Part shown: positions 18,023 to 27,131 of the stretch, piece after piece | Layout of the letters: each line of letters opens with the position of its first letter | How positions within the stretch are numbered: the stretch's first letter is position 1 | Source: Xenorhabdus budapestensis | Lineage (GTDB): Bacteria; Pseudomonadota; Gammaproteobacteria; Enterobacterales; Enterobacteriaceae | Direction of reading: 5' to 3' | Assembly (NCBI RefSeq): GCF_002632465.1 | Contig: NZ_NIBS01000017.1 | Location: forward strand, 21,094 to 85,093 | Length of the DNA: 64,000 bases | Translations under genes and position numbers: made by a program | The notes under the pieces: generated by a model | Databases searched by the model: none | The model's input: the letters and a program-made list of their open reading frames with translations, nothing else | What the model was told of the DNA's origin: nothing

Positions 18023-18406
18023 TCAATAAACAAACCGCGAAGTATGGTTATTGTTTTCCTCCTCAATCAACTCTTTCATAATTGAGCAGAAACTGAGGTT
18101 TTCTGGAACAGAAACAATGCTGTTATATTCATCAGATTTCAACTCCATTGAAAACATGTCCTGACCATTTTCCAATAACCGGAGTCTATCCATCTTTTCA
18201 AGTTGGAAAAGAAGAAGATCATCTGCTGTTTTGATGATCATTTTCTCCACATAGGTTTTTCCTTTGGCTGAACCAGTATAATAAAGTTCACGTATCGGTT
18301 TATATTTTTCGGGTAAATTATCATTCAACGGAGCCAGTAAATAGCTACGTATCTCTTCTCTTTTTTTTATCATCTGATCATAAATATATTGATATACAGT
18401 TATCAT
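18023..18406 (-). CDS. Hypothetical protein, possible orphan immunity protein
   Basis: A 127-aa protein starting at the ATG at 18406, which has AAAAAGGAA at ribosome-binding distance; an upstream in-frame ATG (18442) lacks this. The sequence is mixed charged, mostly helical by eye, with no signal peptide or membrane segment, so it is probably cytoplasmic. I recognise no family. It is the last of three small genes downstream of the rhs gene on the same strand, where displaced immunity genes commonly collect. Its AT-rich composition matches such genes. Confidence 0.6.
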   Translation of the reverse strand: MITVYQYIYDQMIKKREEIRSYLLAPLNDNLPEKYKPIRELYYTGSAKGKTYVEKMIIKTADDLLLFQLEKMDRLRLLENGQDMFSMELKSDEYNSIVSVPENLSFCSIMKELIEEENNNHTSRFVY

Positions 18407-18490
18407 GGTATTCCTTTTTGATTGTTGAAGTGAGAATATCACCTCTATGCCATGCTATAGCACTGCGCGCTATGTCAGGCGCATAACAAT

Positions 18491-18523
18491 AAGCCGGAAG
18501 ATCATGGGGATCTTTCCAGCTTT
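18491..18523 (-). terminator. Terminator-like hairpin, copy 1 of a repeated sequence
   Basis: Inverted repeat AAGCCGGAAGATC...GATCTTTCCAGCTT around ATGGG, just past the stop (18529) of the 77-aa gene on the - strand. It is almost identical to the hairpin at 18920-18955 and related to one at 55380-55414. The run of T after the stem is weak. Confidence 0.6.
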
Positions 18524-18528
18524 GTGTG

Positions 18529-18762
18529 CTAACAGTAGTGAAAATAAATGTCACTAATTAATTTTCCATCGTCTTGCATAACTGTTTTTACACCAAATTT
18601 ATTAAGGTCTGCCAATATTCCTTTTACTGGAACATTTTCTCGTTGAATATAAATGTATAGCTCTTTTTTTCTTTCATTATCTGGTATGTACTTATCTACC
18701 AAATATGTAAGATTTTTTCTCAGTTCTTTCTCTGTCATTCTCTTCAATTTTTTATCTGCCAT
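18529..18762 (-). CDS. Small hypothetical protein, possible orphan immunity protein
   Basis: A 77-aa protein (MADKKLKRMTEKELRKNLTY...) starting at ATG 18762. A longer in-frame start (18813) would add 17 residues without conserved character. Very Lys/Glu-rich and helical N-terminus, then VKGILADLNKFGVKTVMQDD and a C-terminal beta-like ISDIYFHYC. No family recognised. It is separated from the preceding rhs-linked immunity gene by a terminator hairpin and is itself followed by a near-identical hairpin, which suggests a second displaced immunity cassette. Confidence 0.6.
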   Translation of the reverse strand: MADKKLKRMTEKELRKNLTYLVDKYIPDNERKKELYIYIQRENVPVKGILADLNKFGVKTVMQDDGKLISDIYFHYC

Positions 18763-18919
18763 ATTTCTACTCAAAAAAATAATAGTTATCCCTGACAGCG
18801 ACGACACTCGCAAGATCCCGGCAACAATACAAACGTCAGCAGGTCCAACTCAGGATGTGTGTACTCATTGGCGACTATAAAAGCGCTAAGGGTAGAGATT
18901 GATCTGCTCTTAAAAAGAA

Positions 18920-18955
18920 CAAAGCCGGAAGATCATGGGGATCTTTCCGGCTTTG
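18920..18955 (-). terminator. Rho-independent terminator, copy 2 of a repeated sequence
   Basis: Inverted repeat CAAAGCCGGAAGATC / GATCTTTCCGGCTTTG with a short loop, followed on the - strand by TTCTTTTT. It lies 15 bases past the stop of the rhs immunity gene. The stem sequence is shared with 18491-18523. Confidence 0.8.
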
Positions 18956-18970
18956 AATTTATCACTTGTA

Positions 18971-19240
18971 TTAGCTCTTTCTTATTTTTTGGTAATAATA
19001 AGCAACATCAACCAAGGTTGATATGACCCCTGTTTCATCAGGCCAATCCATGATAAATCTTGGATAAGATGGCTTATAAACTTGGGGATTCATAACTCTT
19101 ATCATTTCCTCTAACTCTTTTTTTACCTGAGTTAACACATCGATAGATAATGGTGCATTCTTCCCACTTTGATGTAATTCAATTGCATCCTGAACCAATT
19201 GAAGAGCATCAATCAAAAACGTTTTACCCGAAGTTTTCAT
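18971..19240 (-). CDS. Putative immunity protein for the 19-24 kb Rhs toxin
   Basis: An 89-aa protein (MKTSGKTFLIDALQLVQDAI...). The chosen ATG (19240) overlaps the rhs stop as ATGA, the usual coupling of an Rhs toxin tip with its immunity gene; an upstream ATG (19264) would lie inside the rhs tip. No signal peptide or membrane segment is visible, so it should act in the cytoplasm, consistent with a cytoplasmic toxin target. The N-terminal half is helical and the C-terminal half has RFIMDWPDETGVISTLVDVA. Family not recognised; function assigned from position. Confidence 0.7.
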   Translation of the reverse strand: MKTSGKTFLIDALQLVQDAIELHQSGKNAPLSIDVLTQVKKELEEMIRVMNPQVYKPSYPRFIMDWPDETGVISTLVDVAYYYQKIRKS

Positions 19241-22200
19241 TTCATTAGAGATCCATATTTCCACGGTTCAAGTACAAACATTTGCTCTGCACCACCAGTA
19301 TACTGAGAGCCAAATTCATATTGTGGTGCTGCTCGCCCTTTGATGATTGTCGTTCCTGGTTTTATCTGAAACTGTTGGATTCCTGTCATTCCATTCCAAT
19401 CAGGAGGCAATGCTAATCCACTCCTATTGGTTTGCGGGGTGAAAGTTTCAAACACATATTGTCCTTCAGGTCTGGCTCTTTTTCCAAAATCATGGAAACG
19501 TGTACCGTAAAGGCTATCACTTGCTTTGTGTACAGACATTCCAGAAAGTTCAAATGAGTCAATGACCTGTTTTCTTTGATTTCTACCTACTCCCATAGAA
19601 CGCAAATATTCGGATGCATCTCGAACTCCTTGATATGGATGTGGAGGTTCCCCTTTGTTGCCTACCCCGCCCGCAAGCCCATACGGATCGATCCACTTCG
19701 CTGGATTATGCACATACCCGTAAGGATTCACGCCCCCCAACAACCCAATAGGATCGGCCGAGATATACTGCGCCGTCTCCGGCGAATAATATCGGTGCCG
19801 ATTATAGCAAAGCCCCGACTCCGCATCCTCATACTGCCCTAAAAACCGCAGGTTACAGCCAACATGATAATCCGGATTATTGGAGGCGATGACCTGAAAA
19901 CGTTCTGCTTTGCCCCATGTCGTCAGCCGCTGCGCCCAGACCAGTACCCCTTCCTCGGACAACATTTCGCGCGGCGTACCCTGATGATCACTGACAATAT
20001 AGTGTAGCTTGCCTTTTTCAAAACGTGCCGACGGCGTTAATGAACCGGGTTCATATAACCAACGGATACACTGACCTTCCACGGGGGTACCGTCGGCGTA
20101 AATCAGCGCTTCTTCGATAAGCTGGTTGCCGCTCCACAGGTAATCCTGCCCCATGATGGCATCGGCTCTTGGTGCTAAATCCGGTTTGCCTGCCAGCCAC
20201 AACTGTAAATTAGCCGCGGCCAGTTTACCATCGTGAACTTTCAGTTTACGAATTCGGCGCCCAAACGCATCGTAGCGATAATGCCAACGCGATCCATCCG
20301 GGGTTTCACTGTGGGTAAGCTGATTTTGGGTGTCCCAGCGGTAGCGCCAGATTTGGGGGCGGAATCCGTCACGTTGTTTGGTTTTTTCCACCAGACGTCC
20401 ATTGTCATCATAGCGATAGCGGATATCCCCCTGCTGCACCACCCGCCCGGCTTTTTGACGCTGCGTGATTTGTGCCATTGCGCCGTAGGCATCCACAGGC
20501 AAATGTTGGTTCAGGTTACCGTTAGTATCATAGCTGAATTGCTCTTCATGCGGACGCGCACCCTCGAACAGAGTATGCAGTATTTGGTCGTTGGCATTGT
20601 AACGGTAACGGGTTTGCCCCCAGCGGCTGTCGTCAATCACTCGCACATTATGAGCACGGTCATATTGCCAGCTCCGGTTGACCGCAGAGGCTTGCGGAGG
20701 AAAATGTGGGTCATTCTGTGTCAGCGTTTCCCTGAAAAATTGGGTAGCCTGTCCTGCCGACTGATGCGCCAGTAAACCGGTTGCGGTGTAGCGGCTGGCA
20801 AGGATAAAACCGTTGGCACTTTCGCGTACCGCTTCCCGCCCCAGTGCATCATGCTGGAATGTCAATGGCTCATGCTGGTTGAGCTGAAAGTGATTCAGGT
20901 CCCCCGACAGGTTATAACCAAAGTGCAGGGTATTGCCATCCACACTTTCACTGACTGGACGTCCGGTTAGGTTATCCCATTTGCGAGTGATTTCCCGTCC
21001 ATTGATACGTTCACAGATCGGCTGGCCGGTGGTTTTGTCATACTCGTACTCAACGATAGCATCGGCATTAGTGGCTTTCACCAATTGATACCGTTTGTTG
21101 TATTCGTAAGTAGTGGTGTTTTTAAGCACCCGTTGGTTTTCTTCCGGCTGCCAGCTTTCCTGTTTGACCAGTAAGCCCGCAGTGGAATAGTACCAGCGAA
21201 GTTGCTGACCATCGGGATAGCTAGTCTGTATGCGGCGCCCCAGTTTATCGTACTGATATTCGAGGGTACGTCCGGTAAAATCGGTTTCCCGGATGATCTG
21301 GCCAGCGGCATCACGCTCATAGCGATAAGTTTCACCCGTGGAGGTGGTGACCGAATTCAGACGGGTCAGACGGTCATAGCCAAAGCGCAAGATAGTGCCA
21401 TCAGGTCGGGTAACCTGATTGAGCAGGTCAAATGCGCCGTAAGTGTAGCGAGTGGTACGGCCTTCGCCGTCGGTGACCGCCACCACGCGCCGTTCACTGT
21501 CATATTCCAGTTTCTGAGTAACGCCATCCGGCAGTTCAACTTCGGTCAGGCTGCCATTGAGGCTGGCATGGGCGTCACTGTAGCGGTAGTGGGTTTGTTG
21601 TTTAAGGGCATCGGTGATTTGGCGCAGGCGACCCAGTTCATCCAGCTCCAGCCCCGTGGTTTCGCCGTTTGGCATCATCACGGCGGCGAGGCGCTGGTGT
21701 TCATCATAGGCGTAGTGCCACGTCTGGCCGTCCGGCAGCAAGCGCTGGCGTAATTCACCGTGGAGACCATATTGGTATTCTTCCCGATGGCCGAGCGGGT
21801 TGGTCAGCGCGGTCAGGTTGCCCTGTTCGTCATAATGCCATTGCCAGCGTTCGCCAGTAGGGAGGTGGCTTTCGGTCAGTTGTCCGTGTTCGTCATAAGC
21901 ATAGACAAAGGTCTCTCCCGTCGGCAATACCACCTCGGTCAGCGCCCCGTCCGCATTGTAATCAAAGGTCGTCATCTGCCCTGATGGATTGCTTTCCCAC
22001 ATCAGCAGGCTGCCTCGCCATTGGCGGCGGGTGATGCGCCCTAGCGGGTCAATTTCCCGTATCACCAGCCCGTTTGGGTCGTAGTGGTAGTGGGTTTCGC
22101 CTCCTTCGCCATCCAGATAAGTGGTAATACGGGCGTTATCATCGTAGCGGAAGCGGTCATGCCAGTAGCCACTGGGTGAGGTGGTACTGAGTACCCGACC

Positions 22201-23916
22201 GCGTTCGTCATAGGTTATCGTCAGGTCAGTTTGGTCGGTATCGTGCCAGCGTGTCATCCGTCCCTGTTGGTCGTACTCGTGCCACAGGTGGTTGTGCTGG
22301 AAGGCATCACATTCGTTCAGATACCCCTGCGGATCATACTGGCAGGTCAGCAGGCGTTGCCCGACAAGTTGGCCATCGCGGATTTCATGCATATCAAGCG
22401 TGTGGAGCCGACCATCCAGATATTGCAGGCTTAACCGCAGGCCGTCATTACGGGTGACTTCAATCAGCCGGGCGTGTTTATCGTAGATAAAGTCAATCCG
22501 GTTCTGGCGTCGGTCAGTGATGGCGGACAATTTTCGTGTGCTGCCTGAAATCGGGCTGAAATGGTACGTCAACTGGGCGAGGCGGTCAGTCAGGCACAGT
22601 TCGCCTGTCAGTTCTCCCGTCAGCAGGCAATGGGGAAGATGTTGGTTACGGGACAAGACCCGGTTATCCGGAGTGACAAAATCGTAGACCACGCCATCGG
22701 TATGAGTATAGTGCATTTCCCCTTGACCGATAGCCAATTGCAGTGACCAGTCATCTGCCCATTTGGGACCGAACAGGCCGTGTAAATCCGCGGTGGAGCG
22801 GTAGGTCCGGTTGAGGCTTATCGGCAATAACCCCGGTATGGCCAGCACCGGCCAGACTTGCAGGAAGTCGCCGGTGGTCATGTCGACCGGGTCGCCCTCT
22901 TTGGTCGATAGCCCATTGTCATTGCCGTCTTTTTTGTTGGACGGTGTGGCGTCATCTTTGGGCGGCACTTTCTGGGGTTTCGCGTCCGGCGCGTCCTGGG
23001 GTTTTTCTTTGACTTTGGCGCCGGGTGCAGGTTTAGTGGCTTTAGCCGTCGCTTTCGCGCCTTGTTTGGCCGCACCTTTGACCAGCCCGCCCACGCCCGT
23101 AGCCAGGCTGACGCCATCAAAAATCAGCGCCCCCCCTTGTTCCGCCTTATCCGTGATGTCGAACCGGATGGCATCCACATGGCTCAACTCAACGGCCTTA
23201 TCGACAACCTGCTTATTCCATGTATCGGCGGCGGCAAGAGCTGTATCGCCTAACGCGTCAGCGCCCGCGTATTTCAATACCGTACCAGAAGCGGACATCA
23301 TGGCAGCAGGCATACCTGCTGTCGTTCGAAAGAGGAATTCACCCACATCAGGCACCGTATTCCACACCCCTTTTGCGGCACCGATGGCGGCTTTTCCCGG
23401 ATTATCCCAAGCGGCACCCAGTTTTTCTCCGGCTTCTTTCCCCCATTTTGTTACGCCTTCTTTGGTCTCATCCCACCATTCTCCGGCCTTGTCCAAAAAT
23501 CCTTTTTCTTGCTCGGTTTCCGGTGTGACGGCAGCATTCGCCTCCTGCGGCGGATTCGTCCCCTGTGATGCCTGACCGACGATTTTACCTATCGTGTTGC
23601 CCGTGCCGCTCGGGCTGTCATCGTGCGCTTTAGTAGGCAAAGACTCATTCGGTTCAGGGGGAGTATGTTTCCATTCCTCTAACGGAAATTCCCCGCTTTT
23701 GAATTTATCAATGACCTTGACGGCAAGCCGGCCTTCAGCTTCTGTAATCTGTTCAATATCCTCGGCGGTGAGCCAACGATTACCCATAGTCTCTTGTTGG
23801 ATGAGGGCGGGTATGTGTTTTTGGATCGCTTCCGCCTCAGCCAAGGTCCGGATATTGTAAGCTTCACAAAATACTTTTTCATCACGGCCACCGGTAATGC
23901 TAATCGTTTCTCCCAT
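19237..23916 (-). CDS. Rhs polymorphic toxin with TNT-like C-terminal domain
   Basis: A 1559-aa T6SS-linked Rhs protein. Residues 1-340 form an N-terminal region with an Ala/Gly-rich stretch (AIGAAKGVWNTVPDVGEFLF and on) and a Lys/Pro-rich linker. A DUF6531-type start follows (GDPVDMTTGDFLQVWPVLAI), then about 30 YD repeats that build the Rhs shell, and the conserved core end PIGLLGGVNPYGYVHNPAKW plus IDPYGLA near residue 1415. The last ~144 residues are the toxin tip. It holds RPEGQYVFETF, SGLALPPDW, IIKGRAAPQ and GSQYTGGAEQ, which resembles the TNT NAD+-glycohydrolase pattern (Arg, LPP, G.iAP, GG..Q). The NADase call is tentative. No PAAR domain is fused; a separate PAAR-like gene lies just upstream. 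Confidence 0.93.
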   Translation of the reverse strand: MGETISITGGRDEKVFCEAYNIRTLAEAEAIQKHIPALIQQETMGNRWLTAEDIEQITEAEGRLAVKVIDKFKSGEFPLEEWKHTPPEPNESLPTKAHDDSPSGTGNTIGKIVGQASQGTNPPQEANAAVTPETEQEKGFLDKAGEWWDETKEGVTKWGKEAGEKLGAAWDNPGKAAIGAAKGVWNTVPDVGEFLFRTTAGMPAAMMSASGTVLKYAGADALGDTALAAADTWNKQVVDKAVELSHVDAIRFDITDKAEQGGALIFDGVSLATGVGGLVKGAAKQGAKATAKATKPAPGAKVKEKPQDAPDAKPQKVPPKDDATPSNKKDGNDNGLSTKEGDPVDMTTGDFLQVWPVLAIPGLLPISLNRTYRSTADLHGLFGPKWADDWSLQLAIGQGEMHYTHTDGVVYDFVTPDNRVLSRNQHLPHCLLTGELTGELCLTDRLAQLTYHFSPISGSTRKLSAITDRRQNRIDFIYDKHARLIEVTRNDGLRLSLQYLDGRLHTLDMHEIRDGQLVGQRLLTCQYDPQGYLNECDAFQHNHLWHEYDQQGRMTRWHDTDQTDLTITYDERGRVLSTTSPSGYWHDRFRYDDNARITTYLDGEGGETHYHYDPNGLVIREIDPLGRITRRQWRGSLLMWESNPSGQMTTFDYNADGALTEVVLPTGETFVYAYDEHGQLTESHLPTGERWQWHYDEQGNLTALTNPLGHREEYQYGLHGELRQRLLPDGQTWHYAYDEHQRLAAVMMPNGETTGLELDELGRLRQITDALKQQTHYRYSDAHASLNGSLTEVELPDGVTQKLEYDSERRVVAVTDGEGRTTRYTYGAFDLLNQVTRPDGTILRFGYDRLTRLNSVTTSTGETYRYERDAAGQIIRETDFTGRTLEYQYDKLGRRIQTSYPDGQQLRWYYSTAGLLVKQESWQPEENQRVLKNTTTYEYNKRYQLVKATNADAIVEYEYDKTTGQPICERINGREITRKWDNLTGRPVSESVDGNTLHFGYNLSGDLNHFQLNQHEPLTFQHDALGREAVRESANGFILASRYTATGLLAHQSAGQATQFFRETLTQNDPHFPPQASAVNRSWQYDRAHNVRVIDDSRWGQTRYRYNANDQILHTLFEGARPHEEQFSYDTNGNLNQHLPVDAYGAMAQITQRQKAGRVVQQGDIRYRYDDNGRLVEKTKQRDGFRPQIWRYRWDTQNQLTHSETPDGSRWHYRYDAFGRRIRKLKVHDGKLAAANLQLWLAGKPDLAPRADAIMGQDYLWSGNQLIEEALIYADGTPVEGQCIRWLYEPGSLTPSARFEKGKLHYIVSDHQGTPREMLSEEGVLVWAQRLTTWGKAERFQVIASNNPDYHVGCNLRFLGQYEDAESGLCYNRHRYYSPETAQYISADPIGLLGGVNPYGYVHNPAKWIDPYGLAGGVGNKGEPPHPYQGVRDASEYLRSMGVGRNQRKQVIDSFELSGMSVHKASDSLYGTRFHDFGKRARPEGQYVFETFTPQTNRSGLALPPDWNGMTGIQQFQIKPGTTIIKGRAAPQYEFGSQYTGGAEQMFVLEPWKYGSLMK

Positions 23917-23928
23917 TGCGATTCTTCC

Positions 23929-24285
23929 TTATGCTCCATTCATCCAGAATTCATCCCCATGGCGCAGCACCAGTTTGTTACCGGCCCGGACGGTTTGGGT
24001 ATGCGCTTTCGGGTGGCATTTTGCGCCCACGGTGCCGCTTTTCACGCCGTTGGCCACCCCGGGCTGGTCGCCGAGTGTTTGCGGCACAAAACTCTGGGCG
24101 AAGACCACCACTGGTTGTCCATTGGCCCGCACCGATTTAACCGGCACATCGCTGCCCGCCAGTTTGGCGATGACCGGGTACGGAATGGGCGGGGTTGACG
24201 CGCCCATCGGGGTTTTGCATACGTCCGGCAAGATGCCGACTATCAGCCATTCGCCCGCAGTGCGGGCAATGTAGTTATCCGCCAT
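23929..24285 (-). CDS. PAAR-like protein (DUF4150)
   Basis: A 118-aa T6SS spike-tip protein of the DUF4150 PAAR-like family. The start at 24285 has AGGAGA 8 bases upstream; the frame is open further upstream inside the DUF2169 gene. Family features are the NGQPVVVFAQSFVPQTLGDQPG stretch (shown here in part), the GVKSGTVGAKCHPKAHTQTV segment with its metal-ligand Cys/His, and ISN-like ending RHGDEFWMNGA. It overlaps the DUF2169 gene by 11 bases and precedes rhs by 12. It would cap the VgrG trimer and connect it to the Rhs effector. Confidence 0.85.
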   Translation of the reverse strand: MADNYIARTAGEWLIVGILPDVCKTPMGASTPPIPYPVIAKLAGSDVPVKSVRANGQPVVVFAQSFVPQTLGDQPGVANGVKSGTVGAKCHPKAHTQTVRAGNKLVLRHGDEFWMNGA

Positions 24286-25501
24286 GGGCGGTCTCCTTTT
24301 CAGGTTCAGGGGGGGCGAGTTTGAGTAACGGAGCATCCGGATCGATTTCAAACCGCGCCTCCGCCACCCGAACCGGCAGGCTGGTTTTAAAATTCAGCCG
24401 ACAGGTGATATGCAGGGTCAGGGCATCGCTGTCGAGGATCAGCGTATCGAGGCGCATCGGCACGGGGAGCAACCCTCCTTCGTGCATCCGCAGCAGAATA
24501 AACGGCCGATGCCCCGGCAGGGTGACGTGCAGGTTGCCACCGGGAGTCATGCTCTGCAGGCTCAGCGAGATATCGGTGTCAGGCCAGTCAATCTGCTGAT
24601 CCGCGGGGGCGCCGTTCCAGTATCTGAAGTCGAAGTCTTTGGGCAGATAAGGATGACGGTGGGCAAGCCAGTCGTCATCGTACGTGCCGGCGAGCTGGCG
24701 GCGGGGTAGCCACGGACGGCCGATAAAGCCCATGCCCTGCGGTTGGCTGGCTGGGGTATCGGCAGGCAGTGTTCCCCCTAGTTGAGCTGCAAAATGTTGG
24801 GCAGTGAACTGAGCATCCGGCCGGATAATACGCGGCGCAGGGTAACGGGTGAGCTGTTTCGCGTTGGCATACCACGGAGTGATAAACCCCGTTCCCAGCG
24901 GATTGCTTTCACAGGCGGCGTGAGCAATCGGTGATTTTTCTCTGTCCGGGTGCTGCTGGCGTTGTTCGGGAGTGAGCAGGTCACCTTCTTGGAGGTGCTG
25001 ACTTGCTTCTTCGTCAGCATAGATTTTGCACTGACCGCCAAAGGCATAGCGGTAATCCAGCGGCAATGTTGCAAAGGGTTTCGGCGCGGTCAGTTGCCAG
25101 TTGCCGCCGGCATCGCGGATGAATTCCCGTTCGCCGCCGACGGTGAGCGTCTTATTGAGCAATGTTTGCCCCTGTTTGCTCTGCACCTGTAATCGAATGG
25201 GGAATTCGGTACAGGGCTTACCTTCCGGCGCATATGCTGTGCCATTGACAATCACATCACAGCGCGGTTTAAACGGGGCGAGGTCACTTTCCTGCAATAC
25301 CGGTGAGGAGTTCATCGTCCCACGATATTCATCCTGTAAGCATAGAGGCGGTGCAGGCAGTAGTTCGGCATTATATTCCCCCTGCCCAGCAGGTAGGAGC
25401 TGGTAGCCAATTTTCATCACCACAACATGATGTTCGGTATCTTCGATATCGAGCATCTGATAGTTCATGACCGCAAAGGGGGTCAGGTTACGAAATTCCA
25501 T
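24275..25501 (-). CDS. DUF2169 T6SS effector adaptor
   Basis: A 408-aa protein of the DUF2169 family, adaptors that load effectors on PAAR/VgrG. The opening MEFRNLTPFAVMNYQMLDIE and the following VVVMKIGYQLLP are diagnostic. Other conserved parts are YALGGQC-like DYRYAFGGQCKIY, NPLGTGFITPWYANAKQL and GFIGRPWLPRRQLAGTYDDD. A very good AAGGAGG lies before the ATG. It sits directly downstream of the vgrG 3' fragment and upstream of the DUF4150 gene, the usual vgrG-DUF2169-PAAR-rhs order. Confidence 0.92.
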   Translation of the reverse strand: MEFRNLTPFAVMNYQMLDIEDTEHHVVVMKIGYQLLPAGQGEYNAELLPAPPLCLQDEYRGTMNSSPVLQESDLAPFKPRCDVIVNGTAYAPEGKPCTEFPIRLQVQSKQGQTLLNKTLTVGGEREFIRDAGGNWQLTAPKPFATLPLDYRYAFGGQCKIYADEEASQHLQEGDLLTPEQRQQHPDREKSPIAHAACESNPLGTGFITPWYANAKQLTRYPAPRIIRPDAQFTAQHFAAQLGGTLPADTPASQPQGMGFIGRPWLPRRQLAGTYDDDWLAHRHPYLPKDFDFRYWNGAPADQQIDWPDTDISLSLQSMTPGGNLHVTLPGHRPFILLRMHEGGLLPVPMRLDTLILDSDALTLHITCRLNFKTSLPVRVAEARFEIDPDAPLLKLAPPEPEKETAHGG

Positions 25502-25516
25502 CTCAGTACCTCCTTA

Positions 25517-26947
25517 TCAGTTCAGATCGATATCTTTACCTGTGATTTGCATCGGGCCACTGGCCTCAAACTTGAGTTCACTGCCCTGAATGGTGATACG
25601 TCCGGCACTGTCCATGCGCAACACACTCAGGCCGCAGCGCAGTTCAATTACATCCCCGACTGCTATGGATAGGGTGTTTTTGATATTCACCTTTTTGTGC
25701 TTACCAACCGTGATAATGTAGTTCTTGCCGGTGGTCAGTTCACGCACCTCTCCTACGGTTTCTGTGCTGTTGAGTGTGACCGTCTCTTTTTTATTCTTAT
25801 GAACCCTGATGGTTTGGTTTTTCTCCACGGTCTCGGTGTGGTTGGCGATCACATGAGTATCGCGATTGTTCAGTACCTTGGTATACATATCTTTCTGCGC
25901 ATGTAATGCCAGCTGTTCACTGCCCTTGGCATCCTCAAACAGCAATTCGTTGTAGCCTTGACCCTTGTGGGTTTTGGAACGAAACGCCATCTGGGTCTTG
26001 CTGCCCGGCAAGGCACCCGGCGGGATGTTGCTGGCATGGTAAGTACGTCCGGTGACTATCGGTTGATCGGGGTCACCGTGCAGAAAGTCCACCACGACTT
26101 CCTGTCCGATACGCGGGATAGCCAACATCCCCCAGCCCTGACCGGCCCATGGTTGGCTGACCCGGATCCAGCAGGAACTCTGGTCGTCGCTGCGTCCGTA
26201 TCTGTCCCACGGGAATTGCAGGCGCACCCGACCGTACTGATCACAGAAGATTTCTTCGCCGGCCGGGCCGACCACTTTGGCGATTTGTGGGCCATTAATC
26301 ACCGGTTTGGGCAACGGCGCCGGGCGCCAGTTCTGGTTCTGTCGGATGAAGGAGAAGTGGCTGTGCAGCGTCGTGCCGGAGCCTGAGCTGGCGGTTTCCA
26401 GTGCCTGTGGCTGGCTGCCGCTGTGGCTGGCAGAGACGGTCTGCCATGACTGATTCAGGTCTGCCCGGGGATGGTTATCGAGGATGAACAGTTTGCCCGG
26501 TTGCAGGGCGATGGCATTGCCGCTGCCCTGTCCGGTCACGGCGTCGCTGCGCAGCGCCTCCAGTCGGTAGCGGGTAAAATCCTTGCCATGAGCCTCGTCC
26601 TTGAAGCGGCCCGGATAATCGTAGTGCTCGTAGTACAGCTGTTGCAGGTTTTCGTCTCGTATCTGCTGGTGAAATTCCGCCGGCCAGGCCGGGTTCTTGA
26701 AAGTATAATCCTTAAGTTGCACTTGAGCCGGGCGTACCTGCGCGCTGCTGGTCAGACTGCTGACCACCGGTTCGCCCAGCGTGCTGCCTTCTCCCGGCTG
26801 ATAGGGCAGGCGGATGCCCGGTGGCACTGAACCGCAATCGTCGGCAAACACCAGTGTATTGCGCCCGTTACTGCATTCGAAGAAGTAGAAAATGCCTTCT
26901 TCGGCGGTCAGCCGTTGCAGAAAATCGAAGTCACTTTCCTGATACTG
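25517..26947 (-). pseudogene. vgrG: vgrG, 3' part (separated from its 5' part by an integrative island)
   Basis: The C-terminal 473 codons of a T6SS spike gene, from the end of the gp27-like part (ESDFDFLQRLTAEEGIFYFF) through the gp5 OB-fold (GEEIFCDQYGRVRLQFPWDR) and the beta-helix to the ITGKDIDLN end. Its 5' part lies at 40274-41053. A 9-bp sequence, CTGATACTG, ends both fragments (26939-26947 and 40274-40282). Joining them there gives CVQYQ-ESDFDFLQRL in frame and a 733-aa protein. As it stands only a TTG at 26959 in the island could start translation, so a working VgrG from this fragment is unlikely. The DUF2169-PAAR-rhs genes downstream have lost their natural promoter. Confidence 0.93.
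26939..26947 (+). repeat. Left attachment core of island 1
   Basis: CTGATACTG, identical to 40274-40282, at the exact point where the vgrG reading frame is broken. The island integrase gene starts about 185 bases to the right. Confidence 0.85.
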
Positions 26948-27068
26948 GAACCAGCTCAACTTCCAGTGAGGTCTGGCTAAGTAAAATAATTTTTATAAAC
27001 TACAACAAAATCAGTGTGATCTCTTATTTTTACGTCTAGTTTAGTCTGTTGCAATCAATATGCAGTGC

Positions 27069-27087
27069 GGGGCATAATCTGGGGCAC
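27069..27087 (+). promoter_or_regulatory. Left arm-type integrase sites of island 1
   Basis: GGGGCAT at 27069 and GGGGCAC at 27081, start-to-start distance 12 bases, between the core and the integrase gene. The same pair with the same spacing is at 40196 and 40208 near the right end. Confidence 0.6.
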
Positions 27088-27131
27088 TTACCATTTGATG
27101 ATGACTATTCGATTACAGAGATACCCTAATA

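Noticed and set aside
18653..18880. 75-codon frame on the + strand
   Set aside because: It runs antisense to the better supported 77-aa gene and into a noncoding stretch; no start signal.
22878..23575. Long opposite-strand frames within rhs (for example 254 codons at 22811-23575)
   Set aside because: Codon-bias shadows of the GC-rich rhs N-terminal region with no protein-like composition.
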